A model generated the notes under the pieces. The model did not search any database. It had not been told where the DNA came from and was given only the letters and a program-made list of their open reading frames with translations. Positions 23,460 to 34,694 of a DNA stretch of 64,000 bases are shown piece after piece. The first letter of the stretch is position 1. Every line of letters begins with the position of its first letter. Made by a program: the position numbers and the translations under genes. The DNA is taken from NCBI GenBank assembly GCA_030248295.1, contig JASANH010001488.1, positions 50,266 to 114,265 of the forward strand. Direction: 5' to 3'. This DNA is from Mesodorylaimus sp. YZB2_4. Taxonomy: Eukaryota > Nematoda > Enoplea > Dorylaimida > Dorylaimidae.

Positions 23460-25115
23460 GCATAAATGTCACAACCTATTATGGATAGTGTAAAGTAGAC
23501 GAAGTAACTAATTCAACGACAAGTGTAAGTTTACGTCACGTGACTTTCATAAACCTACAAAATGGGGCGAACATTACAACATTAGTATCACAAAGCGTCC
23601 CTCTTTATCTTTTCCTTGACCGTCCCTCGTGACAACTGCAGAATTGAGCACTGACCGCTCGAGCTCTTCCGCCAGTCACCTTTCACGACAATTGCAGAAT
23701 GAACAATGAGAGCGGAGAGCGAAAACTTGCCGCGTTTATAGCCCAAGTACACCCCAAAGTACACCCAAAAGTACACCCCCCTTCCCAAGAACGGCTATCG
23801 AGTACACCCTGACCAATCAGAAGCCAGTGTGTACACCCATCGACTATCAAGCGCACCTATGAGTCACCCAAAGTCACCCACTTGAGTACACCCTGCCCAA
23901 TCAGAATCGACAATGTACACCCATGAGTCATATAGCGCCTCTAATCAGTACACCCTATTGAAAACACACGTTCATAAGTGTTGCCAGATATTTTAGTGCT
24001 CTTCTGTCGAATTTATTAAATATTAAAATTATAAATTAATAAATTACAGAAATTTTTGGTGATATTTGCTCCATCTTTACATTTTCAAGACTTTTTGGGT
24101 TTTTTTTGCGTAGTTCAATTTATTTCCAAAAATATACTACGTTCTGGATGATTTTCTTGTAGATTGTGCAACTTTTGCGAAATAATGGCCTATTTAATCA
24201 ACTTTCAGCCATTTTACTGGACAGTTTTTGCAATTTCTACACATATTTTCACAAGTTTTGCTAATTTTTCTTTGTTTTTCACCTCTCGCAAATTCACTAC
24301 TTTTAGTGTGTGTATCTGCTAATTTTCATTGATTACGCTACATTTTTGTCTAATTTTTCTACATTTTTGATCAATTTTTCCAAATTTTATTGTTCACAAT
24401 TTTTGATCAATATTCATCATAGTGCATTCTGTAGTCTGCGATCATTTCGAAGTTTTACACTTATGTACAACTACTTGCAAAAAACTGTCAGAATTAAATA
24501 AACCAGGATGTCATTAGATAGTACAAACCATGCACAAAAAATTCAAAAAAGTTTAAGCGAGTGCAAAATTTTCAAAAAAAAAATCAAAAATGAAAAACAG
24601 AATGCCACAAGATCATATAACAGTGCACAACAAAATAAAACGAGAATAAAAAATATATAGTATCCAAAACAGTTCGTCAGTCCATTAACGATATTATATT
24701 TTGTCAGAAAACGAAACACGAATAATTCCTTGAACCAAAAAAAAGAAAAATAAAATGGTATTTCACATTTTGTTGGTCACATCATTGGTTTGTAAAAATT
24801 TGCAAAAATCAACTCGCCAGTCCTTCGCCGATAAAAAATTTTCAAAAACATGTCTCTGTCCTTTGACGATTTTAGGATTACTGTACCTGGGGCCAGTTTC
24901 ACAATCGCCTAGGACATGTCCTAAATATTAGGACACCGTAAGTCCTATCTAACATAATTGCGATTTCGTCGTCCTAACTTCAGGACATGTCCCAGCTGAT
25001 TGTGAAACTGGCCCCTGCTGCAGAATTACTCTATGTTTCATACATGATAGTAAGCGCGCGTTATTTTACACTGCCTATACTTAACCATTGTACCTCAAAA
25101 GGTACCAGCTCAGGG
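23460..25115 (+). repeat. Long dispersed repeat, copy A
   Basis: 23462-23710 aligns with 61624-61880 (shared GGATAGTGTAAAGTAGA, TGTAAGTTTACGTCAC, CTTTCATAAACCTACA, GAGCTCTTCCGC). It continues with AGTCACCC, GTACACC and CCAATCAGAA blocks found again at 62080-62270. The right end (24590-25115) is the reverse complement of the left end of the 60.7-kb copy, ending in TTAACCATTGTACCTCAAAAG. The pattern fits a non-coding element with long inverted ends, rearranged between copies. No protein frame is recognisable. Confidence 0.65.
24889..25015. mobile_element. MITE, 127 bp, nested in copy A
   Basis: The termini are perfect 18-bp inverted repeats GGGGCCAGTTTCACAATC, extending with mismatches to about 45 bp, each containing the palindrome GGACATGTCC. 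The element interrupts copy A between GGATTACTGTAC and CTGCAG. The copies at 6950 and 60840 lack it, so they mark the empty site. The flanks suggest a CTG duplication. It is too short to encode anything. Confidence 0.85.
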
Positions 25116-26004
25116 GGGTACGCTATTACTACTGATCTGCATACTTTAGTTTACCAGCTTGTAAAGCAGGTCCATGATGAGCAGTTTGTGCCAAACTTTC
25201 ATCCCGATAATGAAAATGATTATCATGAAAGCAGCCTTTGAGAAATGGTGACGCCTTTGTGATTGGAAAAAAAATTACAGATTTCACAAGATGGCTGATC
25301 CGAAACTCATTTGATCCAATTCGGCCATGAGCCATGGCATCCATTCCATCATGAAGAGAGCTGGGGATGTTGCGAGGTCTGCTGTTTCTGAGAAGATCTG
25401 ATTCTGAGCACTGAGCAGATTTACGTAAGGCTTCGCTGGAAGAGCAATCGAAGCAACAGATTTCTGCATAAAATTTGTATGCAAACAATTAGTCTGATGG
25501 CTAATGGAAAGATAAAACTCGTGCTGATGCGGAGGGTTATTGACGGTACTTGAATGAAATGAGAGATTTCGCGAGAGCAATTTTTCCCTAATTTCCATCA
25601 CGATGCTAGTGTGAGAGCTGAAGGCCGAATTTATGGTAGGAATCAGACATACTGTAAGTTATTTTGTGAAGCAGCAAATTAAATGTTTTTTAAAGGATGC
25701 TCATGTATTTTGATGAGCAGAGAAGCGATCTTGAAAAACTGGAGCTGGTTTATCAAATTTGAGCAAGTCTTTTTATAAGATACAAATACAAAAGAAGCCT
25801 CGCGAAACAGATCCACGCTTGGTATTGCAGGGTAAGGGGGCACTTACCTGAGGATCTGGCGCGTAACTTAAACTTTGGAAGTGGCTTTGCAAGTCTCTAA
25901 CCCTCGAAGATGATTGATCTGGCAGTTTCGCTTTATCCTCACCGAATAAAGGACAACTGAACTGACGATTGTGTCAGGTTTTCCAACAAAGCCCCTCAAG
26001 TAGC
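25116..26004. other. No gene seen
   Basis: Short frames on both strands (for example 25129-25488 on minus) lack signatures and paired splice sites. Nothing else stands out before the tRNA gene. Confidence 0.4.
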
Positions 26005-26077
26005 GTTTCCGTGGTGTAGTGGTTATCACGTGCGCTTTACACGCGCAAGGCCGCCGGTTCGATCCCGGCCGGAAACA
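26005..26077 (+). tRNA. tRNA-Val (anticodon TAC)
   Basis: It is a full cloverleaf starting GTTTCCG and ending CGGAAAC plus discriminator A. The anticodon arm TGCGC-TTTACAC-GCGCA gives TAC; the B box is GGTTCGATCCC. TTTT at 26081 would terminate Pol III. It is closely related to the CAC isoacceptor at 10370, suggesting duplication followed by an anticodon change. Confidence 0.95.
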
Positions 26078-29000
26078 ATTGTTTTGGCCGGGATCTTGAG
26101 TTGATATTCCTTATCCAGTATCTGCGCTCCCCCCCCCCCCAAAGAAAAACCATACGCTAATGCAAGCCTAACTAGGTAAGAGTGAATATGAAATATCAAG
26201 GCAACATCTCGCACGCCAGCAAACATCTATTCTGGTAACATAGCCAGGCTAAAATCTCTGATACATGGGTCGGGGGATTAGTACTGGTTAAGAGATGTCA
26301 ACCCCTCGGGCTGATGTTTCAGCCGTAGGTATAGTCGCAAGACCTGCCTGTTCCAGTCGGAGTTTTTGTCCCGCCGACTTCAGTCGGCCACATTTCCTCC
26401 CACGCCTGCCAGGCTTGGTTTCACCGCCCCTGGCGTAGTGTCCTATATAAGTTGCTAGTATGTCCAATGTTGTCGACGATACGAGAGAGGTCTAATGGTC
26501 AAACACAGCCTACGATGCCCACCCATGGACATCTATGTACAGCATGCGCAGCAGCGCGTAAATCCTTTCAGTTTCTTCTCTGAAACTTCATCAGAAACTG
26601 TGCGCATGGGTGCCGTAAAACATAAGATGTATCAGTGGCTGCCCAAAACAGAGGCGCGTTGTGCTTCACTTTAAAAAATATCCTGAAAATTTTATTGTGA
26701 GGATTCTTTAAGTGCAGGCAGCCTAATTTGCAAAAAATGCTTGTTTGCGAAAATCTAACTGACGATGAGGTTAATTATTTTTATTTGCACCGCTTTGGAA
26801 TATTGGAGATGATTCGTTATGGACAACCTTTTTTTGTAAAGGTTTCCTAAAATAATAAAATGAATGGGAATTCAGCCCGAATCATTGCTTTAGCTAATCA
26901 TCATCGTGATCCATAAATAGTTTTAATTATTTATTTTGTGATCTTGCAGTAAACATCTCGATTTCTCCTGGAGCTTTATGCGTCATTTAGGTTACAGGAA
27001 TAATAAATGTGTAATGATAGCACAGCTCACCGCAAGATTGGACTTAATTTTTAAAATATAATATAATAATAATATGAAATATTGAAATATAATATGCCAT
27101 CCAATAGACGAAGTCGTCATCTGAAACAACTATGACAAGTTTTTGTTGTTTTTTATCGGGCCTTTTGCAGCCAAGGTTTCGATACTAGTTCTTGTGTCCC
27201 TTCTTTTGGGCAGGTATTTTCTGTTTCTTTGTGTCTCACCTCAGGAAAGAAGGAGGGCAGGAAAGAATATGACTTACACATTCAGCAATCGTACAAAAGT
27301 GGGCGGGGGTGTTCAAATTTTTAACCGCTATCTCAATTATTTAAGAAGTCGGAATTTTCATTTTCCAACGCCCTCCCCCCCCCCCCCTCATTGCAATCAA
27401 GAATTTTAACTTTTTTTGCATAGGTGCTGGAGGTCCAGAATTTTGGCCACCCCTTGTAAACGTCAAATGAATCTGAATGTCATACTCATTTTTCAGTATT
27501 CGTACATCGATTTTACTGCTTTATTGGTCAGTCAGTCTTCCTTGAGTGGAATGCGATTTATTATTTGAACTTTTCTCTTCTACACGACGCTGTGCAATGA
27601 GATGAAATTTTTGTTTCTCCTAGTCCAGGAGTGAGTTCCGGCACTTCTTGTTGTCGACCAAGTAAGCCAAGTAAAGTTTACGTCTTGTGGTTGGTTTCTG
27701 GGGCGTCCCACTAGGTCCTACTCTTATGATCCACGGCATCTTGTCGATGTGCTGCTCCATGTTCAGCCCTACACTTGCACACCTGTTGGCAAACAAGCAA
27801 TGAGTGGCTCAGCGATTTATGTCTCACCCGAACACCTAGATAAGCTCATACTTCAGTATAGACACGCCCATGTCACACGAGCGAAGATGCACGTCTGTCA
27901 GATAATGGCCCTAATGAGATGCCTCAAACAACCACGTCACAGCGGGATTAGGACGGTGCACTGGCAGTCTTCGTTGGCGTCCGTCTGGGAAAGATGACGA
28001 ATGATAAACAAGAAGACAAGATGAACAGTGGCATTTGAAGGCTATTTAAATTTTCAAAGGCAATATTTACTGCTCTTCTTGATTGGACTATCTCTATAGC
28101 AACGTCATCTGATGTCTCTATCTCCATCATACCCACGTAAAGAAGAGATCAGACTGGAGTTTCTGACTTGGAAGCAAGTCCGACGAAACTGTGAATGTCA
28201 GACTACAATGACGTCGATAACTAGAACTGAGATCTGTTGATCGCGATGATGTCCATAAAGTCTCATGGATTTCTGCTGACAGTGTGTGACCGGGATTCCG
28301 TTGTACATTGCGTTCGTCTCGTGTCTCTAATCGTGAGCCAGGGCGCACTCGAGCGGCTACTTGGCAAATGCAGGTTCTGACAGGGGTTTTGCAATGTTTG
28401 AGATGTTCTGATGGATCCTAAGCCACTTGCCCAGTGCACACTAGCTAGAGCAGCGTTTATATATAAAAATATGGGAGCTACTGGGATGTCTCCGCTCAAC
28501 TTTGCGTTTTAAAGTTGAATTTAGGCCTAGGCAGCTAACATATAAATTCATAATTTAGTTTTGCGATGCTTTTCGAAATCCCATCTTCAGAAGTCACAAA
28601 GAGCCGCGTACAGGGCGTGTATTTCTAAATAGTGGGAATTGAAGCTCCCGACGCGTCTGTGTTTTTGAGGGTCTGCGACTGCGCACACGCTGGCGTTGCG
28701 GTCCCAAACAGGTGCAGGCGCGTACCAGGCCGCACCGCCCTAGCAATGGTACACTTTAGAATTAGAGATCCTGTGCGCGGGCCTTTGTGACTCCTGAACA
28801 TGGGAAAGGGCCAATTTTGTAGCATTTTTCTGCTCTACAAGATGGGCTCTTTCTAGTGTCGATATTAGCCTGCGAGCGAATTCGAAAGATCGTGAAGTAA
28901 AACTGTAGCCAGGAATTTCGCCTGGTTTTTGCCATTTTTACCCTAACATGTGAAGACAAAGTATATAGCACACCCATATTTTCTGAAAGCAGGTACCAAT

Positions 29001-29298
29001 GGGCACGCACGGTGAAATTTTCAGGAGGGTTTCTTTTTCTATTTTGTTATTACCACCTATATGTGTAGGAAAATTTGAATTTTTGCTTTGGGCGGGAATA
29101 TCTCACGAACAGTTAGACATGAAACTTTTAAAAGAAGTATTCGACAGCTTATCATATTGCGGTCAATTTGTTTTTTTTAGATCTTTCTACGACAAAGGGT
29201 TAGGGAGATCCAGCCAATATCGCCCAAGGTGTATTTTCATAGCGAGAGCGAAAAACATTTTTGGCTTTTGCGTCACCATACACTCATTGGGTACATTT
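26078..29298. other. No supported gene
   Basis: AT-rich tracts (26700-27120), C-rich and G-rich homopolymers (about 26129, 27368) and short frames only. The frame at 27749-27997 and the minus frames around 28127-28500 have no recognisable domain. There may be unspotted small exons. Confidence 0.35.
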
Positions 29299-29455
29299 TG
29301 TCGTTGAGTCGGCAAAGTACAAAGATGTGATATATATTTGCTGAAATCACACAATCGATCGCCTTCGAGCCTATTCTGCACTTATCACGCGTGCACAGTC
29401 ATTGTGTCCTGTTCTTTACACTTCTTCGCCCTCTATTCCTCGCGTCGTCGCGACA
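29299..29455 (-). repeat. LTR of BEL/Pao element (3' LTR, minus orientation)
   Basis: 157 bases match 34524-34694. Both are bounded by TGTCG and CGACA in plus orientation and share TACAAAGATGTGATA, TTTGCTGAAATCACA and ATTCCTCGCGTCGTCGCGAC. Substitutions and an 11-base length difference show an old insertion. No clear target duplication was found. Confidence 0.8.
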
Positions 29456-29669
29456 CCTTCCGCGCCTTGGTTGAATAGATCTGAACCTCTAGCCTGTAGA
29501 GGTGCACTCCTGATCGATTGACTGTGACGCCATGTGCCCTTTCTGACTGTCGCAGAACGTACGAGTCCATCGGCCGACCTGTTGATTCCCGTGATCCGCC
29601 CCAGATCGCATTGTCCGCGTGGCTGGCCTTTGTCTTGGATGGGAACGAGTTCACCCACTTGCGGCTCAT
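29416..29669 (-). pseudogene. BEL/Pao C-terminal (DUF5641-like) fragment
   Basis: The minus frames contain GRITGINRSADGLVRSATVR, matching the small beta domain (GR[IV]...DG.VR...V[RK]) that ends BEL/Pao polyproteins. It overlaps the 3' LTR and is split over two frames. Confidence 0.7.
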
Positions 29670-29892
29670 GGTTGCTTCCTATGCGACCACATAGGATTTG
29701 GTATATGTGACGTTCCCGCAGCGCTGTGAGATACTTGTCTCGCTATATTAACCAGAATCTATTTGCCACTTCTCGCCCCTTACGCCACATTTCTTGGAGG
29801 ACCTTGACTTCATTGCCGCCATTGACACTGCTTACATGAGGACGTTGCGGCTTGATAAAGTGGGATGACGTAGATATTCGACGCCTGGTTGA

Positions 29893-30425
29893 TCATTCCC
29901 GACGTATAATAGGGGGCGATTGTAGACCCACTGTTTTCCGGTATGCTTGCTTGACCATGCGAATTAGTCGCTCGTAGATTCCCCCCCCCCCCTCCCCATA
30001 CAAGGAGCTTTCTCCACAATGAAATCCCACCGAATCCCGTTTTGCGCCGCAAATTTCTGAACTATGGCCGACTTGAAATTGCCACCATTGTCGGATAATA
30101 TCCGGTGGGGCTTTCCATACCTGGCCACGAATCGCCTGAGAACAAGGACTATTTGCTCGCCTGACATATCTACGATCACATCGAGGAAAATTGCCATGGT
30201 GGCCCTGCAGTTGGCGATGCATAGCCACTTCTTGACTATCCTTCTGTCCTTTTCCTTGACTACGACTGGTTTAAAGCAGTCGATTCCGACGTGGGACAAT
30301 GGCCTTGATGGTATCACTCGGGCGCCTGGCAAATTTGGTGATGGGGGCTCGCTTGAATTGGCCTCCATCATACCGGCGACAAATAAGGCAGCTTTGCAGG
30401 CATCGAAACACCTCAGACCGGCCAC
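29893..30425 (-). pseudogene. BEL/Pao integrase core fragment
   Basis: Overlapping minus frames carry the start of an rve integrase core: HVGIDCFKPV with a first acidic residue, then RATMAIFLDVIVDMSGEQ and SDNGGNFKSA holding the second Asp. A frame change near a run of G/C around 29985-30010 breaks it before the glutamate region. Confidence 0.85.
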
Positions 30426-31335
30426 ATTGTACCCAGTATCGCTGGCGAAATTGAGCCAGCGTCGTTGCGACCCCTGAATGCAGCATCCGTTGATGAATGT
30501 CTTCGATGATGAGTTTTGTAAACTTGGACCCTCGTGGCAGTAGTATTGGATTCTTTGCCTCCTCTGGAATCGCGGCGTTCTCTAATCGACCTTTGCACCG
30601 TATTATTCCCCTGGCGTCCAGCCACAGTGGGAGTTGACCACTGAGCCGAGCTTCGCCGCCACTTCCCAAAATACTGCTCTCCTTAACGAAATACTTCATC
30701 CGGACTGCCCTGGTCCACACTTGCTCCGCCTCTTGTACTTCCTCAGCTGTGATTTGATCGATGCGCCACCTAACCCCTCGCAGTCGTTTGCGAGCCCCAA
30801 TCTGCCGTTTGTCCAGTTTCTTATTGACCTTCGCGACAAAGCGAGTACACAAACTGGTGACCCTGATAAGCTTTTGGTAGCTCCCAAAACGATCTTCCTC
30901 GCACACTGTGCCAACCCATGGAAGGCTGTCGGCCGCTACCATTGTTGCCACCACCAGCAGTTGCACCTCGTTTTGACTGTCATCCTCTTCCTGGGTGACT
31001 TTTCCCATATCTGGCCATTGCTCTCGATCGAGTGCCAAGAAGCTTGGACCATGCCGCCATTGGTTGTTGCTGCATAAATCTTCAGCCGATCGCCCACGCG
31101 ATAGAATGTCAGCTGGGTTGCTCGAGATTGGCACATACCGGAATTGCAGCTGATCATCTTGTTCGATAGCCCTGATTCGATTCTCTTCAAAAAGTGGAAG
31201 TGGCTTGTTTGATCGTAACCGCTGCAGAACACATTGAGAGTCCGTCCAAACATTATTGCCACTGACTGATATCCTGATGCCATCGCGTACAAATTTGATT
31301 ATTCGTGCTCCAACTTGTACTGCCAGCAGCTCCAA
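30271..31335 (-). pseudogene. BEL/Pao RNase H to integrase zinc-finger segment
   Basis: This 354-codon open stretch is the longest intact piece. Near its start WTDSQCVLQRL belongs to the RNase H domain, followed by PADILSRG. Near the end comes the H2C2 finger of the integrase (IHQRMLHSG ... CLQSCLICRR). It runs out of frame just before the integrase core. Confidence 0.88.
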
Positions 31336-31406
31336 TCGTGGGATAGTTGGTTAGGGCCGTTTTCCTTTGTCCATACGCTTCGGCTTCATGCGACTTTTTG
31401 CGAAAA

Positions 31407-32599
31407 CTAGATAAATGCGGCCTTTATCCGGAAGGCACACATAGACGCACGCACCATACGCCCTTCCCGACGCATCGCAGAAAGCGTGGAGTTGAATCGA
31501 CTCGTTGCAGGTTGTTCCCACATACCTTGGGATACGAATCTCTCGGACTTTTGTTGGGTGCTCTTGAATCTGTGACCACTGATCACGTTGTTCGCTTGAC
31601 TATTGATCGTCCCATTTGAGCGCACCATCCCACAGGCCTTGAAATAACGCCCTCGCCGGCACTGTGATTGGACAAACCAGCCCGAGTGGATCAAACACTT
31701 GGTGAACTGTACTTAAGATTTGACGCTTGCTGCCAACTTGGCCCGCCTTGGGACATCAAATAGCCAGGGTATCTTTGTTCGTGTCCCAAGTGACTCCAAG
31801 TACCTTAGCTTCCTCTTGATTCGCCTGATCCTCCTCCGCAATCGCGCTCCAGAACTGAACACTTTTTGAATTCACTTCCCGCAAATACATAGATGTTTGT
31901 TAAAAAAGTCGTTTGGCCTCTTGATAGAAATTTCTAGCTTCTTCATAGGTTTCTACGCCTGTGATCACATTGTCAACGTGAAGGTTGCTTCGGATTGTCT
32001 GCGCTACTTCGCCACCCTTGATCCCGAGGTGATGATTGATCGTAGCCACACACAAGAAGGAATGGGTTCGAGATCACACCAAGCGGGACGCGGGCAAATC
32101 GATATTCTACGATATTGTCGTCCGTTGGCTCTTTCTTCAGATTCTTCAGCCAGACAAATCGCACCACGTCTCGCGAATTCGGTTGGAGGCCCACCTGCAG
32201 GAACGCCTTCTCTATGTCTGCTACCAATGCCACCTTGTGCGTGCGGAACGGTATGAGCAGCTCGGCTAGATCGTCGAGAACGACAGGACCACGGTACAGC
32301 CGTTCATTGAGGCTGCGCTCGTGCCTGCTTGCCTTGGCTGACCCATCATATACAATGCGGACCTTGGTCGTCGTCTTTTGCGGAGTGATCACTGGATGGT
32401 GTGGCAGGTAATAGACTACCCCTGTATTCTCCATGGGGGCTTCTTCGATAATGCTCTTCTTTAATTGAGTTCGCACGATTTCATCGTACGTTGCGAGTAG
32501 TGGAGGTGTGACTTTCAGGCGCTTGTAGACTGAGCGCAAGCGGGCCACACACTGACTCCGGTTGTTTGGCATCTGCTCCTTCTCATTTTTCATGGCCAT
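31407..32599 (-). pseudogene. BEL/Pao reverse transcriptase, frameshifted
   Basis: 32599-31973 covers fingers and palm: KVRIVYDGSAK and VADIEKAFLQVGL with the first catalytic Asp. The frame then changes; the VDN-type catalytic turn lies in another frame near 31985, followed by a stop at about 31905. The remainder of the thumb (31407-31694) is in a further frame. The enzyme cannot be functional. Confidence 0.88.
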
Positions 32600-32708
32600 T
32601 GATTGTAGTACCGGCCTTCCTTTAACTGCACCGTTTGTTCGAATTTTTCATGGCTTTGGAGTCATCGTCGCGCTGATATTGATATGGCTCATCCAAAATT
32701 CCTATCTT

Positions 32709-33314
32709 CTAGGGGTCCCATAGATCGCTTAACTTCACTTTATCGATATACGCCTGATCAACCTCGGGCAGTGCCATTCTGAAATTAGGTGGGGACGCCA
32801 CTATCAAAAACGTTGTCGCTGGTTGGTCGGGTTGTGCCGTCTCATTGATTTGACCTGACAATATCCAACCAAGCTTCGATTGAGTCACTACCAGACCAGC
32901 TTTGCTCTGACGTTGCTCGCCGCTGACGATTTGCCCGTACTGTATGATTCCAAGTAGGATATCAATTTTGATTAACTCATCGCTTGACGAAATTGGGTCC
33001 GCCAACTCGAAGTCTTAAATGAGGCGCTTGATTTCAGCGAAGGGTGCGACGCTGCGTCCCAGCTTGGCGATTTCGTGTGGGACCACATTCGCCTCGACCG
33101 TTATAGGCTTGCCATCCTTCCGCTTGATTTGAAGTTCGACGACGTCGACCTTGATACGCTTCGGGACTGCTGACCCGAATGTAGCCAGATTGATTACTTT
33201 CTTCTTTTGCCGATCCAAATTGAGGCGTTTTGTAAATTCTTTAGTAACATAGTTCCGCTGACTGCCTGAGTCTAGCAGAATCCGACCTCGAATGGATGCA
33301 TTATGCATGGACAT
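32709..33314 (-). pseudogene. BEL/Pao aspartic protease region
   Basis: 33314-33015 contains LLDSGSQRNYVT, the DSG-type active site of BEL/Pao proteases (DUF1758). After a stop, 33005-32709 continues with the segment DILLGIIQYGQI and KLGWILSGQ typical of the link to reverse transcriptase. Confidence 0.85.
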
Positions 33315-33487
33315 AATGCATCATTGCATCCTGTATTCCCATTAGCCTCTGTAACTCGACGCGGAGATCTTTCATGAGCCATTGGTGTGGCAGCCATTTC
33401 TCAAGCATCTTCTCCTGCATGGTCTTCAGGAGCTTGAAGATCTTCGGGAGCTTCGAGAGCTTGAAGAAGAGTGATCTTTGCTACTTC

Positions 33488-34496
33488 TTACTGCAACCCT
33501 TGATCGACATCGAACCCCAGGGCCTCCAACGATCGCAGGAATTCATCGAGCTTGAGCGCTAGCTTGACTACGTCCTTCGAGGTCGGTGACACTGGTGGGC
33601 CTCGTATCTCATCGATGTGGGCCGCTTTGATTCGCTTTTCATCTCCATATCGATCTTGCAACAACCTTAGCGCGGGAGCATACTTGTCATCCGTTTCTGC
33701 AAACCCACGAATAATTGCCAATGCATCGCTTTTCAATTGCGATCAGAGATAGCCGAATTTAGTGACTGGTGCCAGAGCCGGGCTGTCATGCACATGAACT
33801 TTGCACGCATCCCAGAACGCTTGGTAGGACTTGATGTCTTTCCCATCGAACTTGAGCCGTAATTTTGGTAAGTTGATCAAAGGAGCATATCGTCGGCTCG
33901 CTCCCGTTTCACCCATGCCATGCGCGCTTGCCTGACCCTCCGAAGCCGTCTTTGCCTGTTGAAGATGCATCTCTTCTGCACGCAGCTTCAGCGCTCACGC
34001 GCCCCATCTTCCAGGTTTCCGGCTTCCGCCTTCATCCGCATTGTCTCCGTTTCGATCCTCATCCTTTCCAAATCTTCAACACGGCTCACTCTAGCACGAT
34101 GTTCTCCCTCGGCCACCTCTTCTCGCCTGCGCCTTCCCCCTGCCGACACTGCCGCCTCAGCCTCTCGCTTCGCATGTTGGGTTTCGATAGCCTTGATTCG
34201 ACTAAGCTTCTCGCTTACCAACTCGGCGATCTCAAACGATGCCTCAACTTCCACCTGGTACGCCTCCTCCTCTTGGTCGACCACCGATTCATATTGCGCA
34301 CATAAACGTAGGTCTCGTACGATTTGTCAGTCCGAGCCTTCACCTTGACGCACTGATCGATTATCGCGTCTCGGTCGTCATCGCCTACCGCCTTCCGATA
34401 TTGAGCCACCGCGGGGACAGCCGCCAGTGTTTCCTTTAACCGGTGCCGCGACGGACCCAGCTTTTTGCGAACCGACCCCGCCGTTGCTTCCGCCAT
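33488..34496 (-). pseudogene. BEL/Pao gag, broken
   Basis: The ATG at 34496-34494 opens MAEATAG. Successive pieces lie in changing frames: 34496-34215, 34284-33988 (a Glu/Arg-rich coiled coil), 33970-33743 (LPKLRLKFDGK and FWDACKVHV, DUF1759-like) and 33736-33488. At least three frame changes or stops separate them. Confidence 0.8.
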
Positions 34497-34506
34497 TATA
34501 AAACCA

Positions 34507-34523
34507 CGTTCTGCTACCAATAT
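34507..34523 (-). other. Candidate primer-binding site
   Basis: On the minus strand, directly after the 5' LTR, ATTGGTAGCAGAACGTG starts. It could pair with a tRNA 3' end reading GTTCTGCTACCA. The spacing fits a retrotransposon primer site; the tRNA partner is not in this window. Confidence 0.5.
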
Positions 34524-34694
34524 TGTCGATGAGTCGAAAAAGTACAAAGATGTGATACATATTTGCTGAAATCACAGAATCGACCGTCTTTGAGCCTATT
34601 CACAAAATATTCTGCTCTTATCACGGGTGCACAGTCATTCTGTCCTGTTCTTTGCACATTTTTCGCCCTCTTTATTCCTCGCGTCGTCGCGACA
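34524..34694 (-). repeat. LTR of BEL/Pao element (5' LTR, minus orientation)
   Basis: 171 bases pair with 29299-29455. They include an extra segment around TTCACAAAATATTCTG absent from the other LTR. Confidence 0.8.

Larger units (their letters stand above)
29299..34694 (-). mobile_element. Decayed BEL/Pao LTR retrotransposon
   Basis: A 5.4-kb element transcribed on the minus strand lies between two short LTRs. The internal order is gag, aspartic protease, reverse transcriptase, RNase H, integrase and a C-terminal DUF5641-like segment. That order and the sequences place it in BEL/Pao. A candidate primer-binding site, TGGTAGCAGAACGTGG, starts a few bases inside the 5' LTR. The coding region is split by several stops and frame changes, so the copy is dead and non-autonomous. 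No host gene is interrupted; it lies in a gene-poor stretch. Confidence 0.93.
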
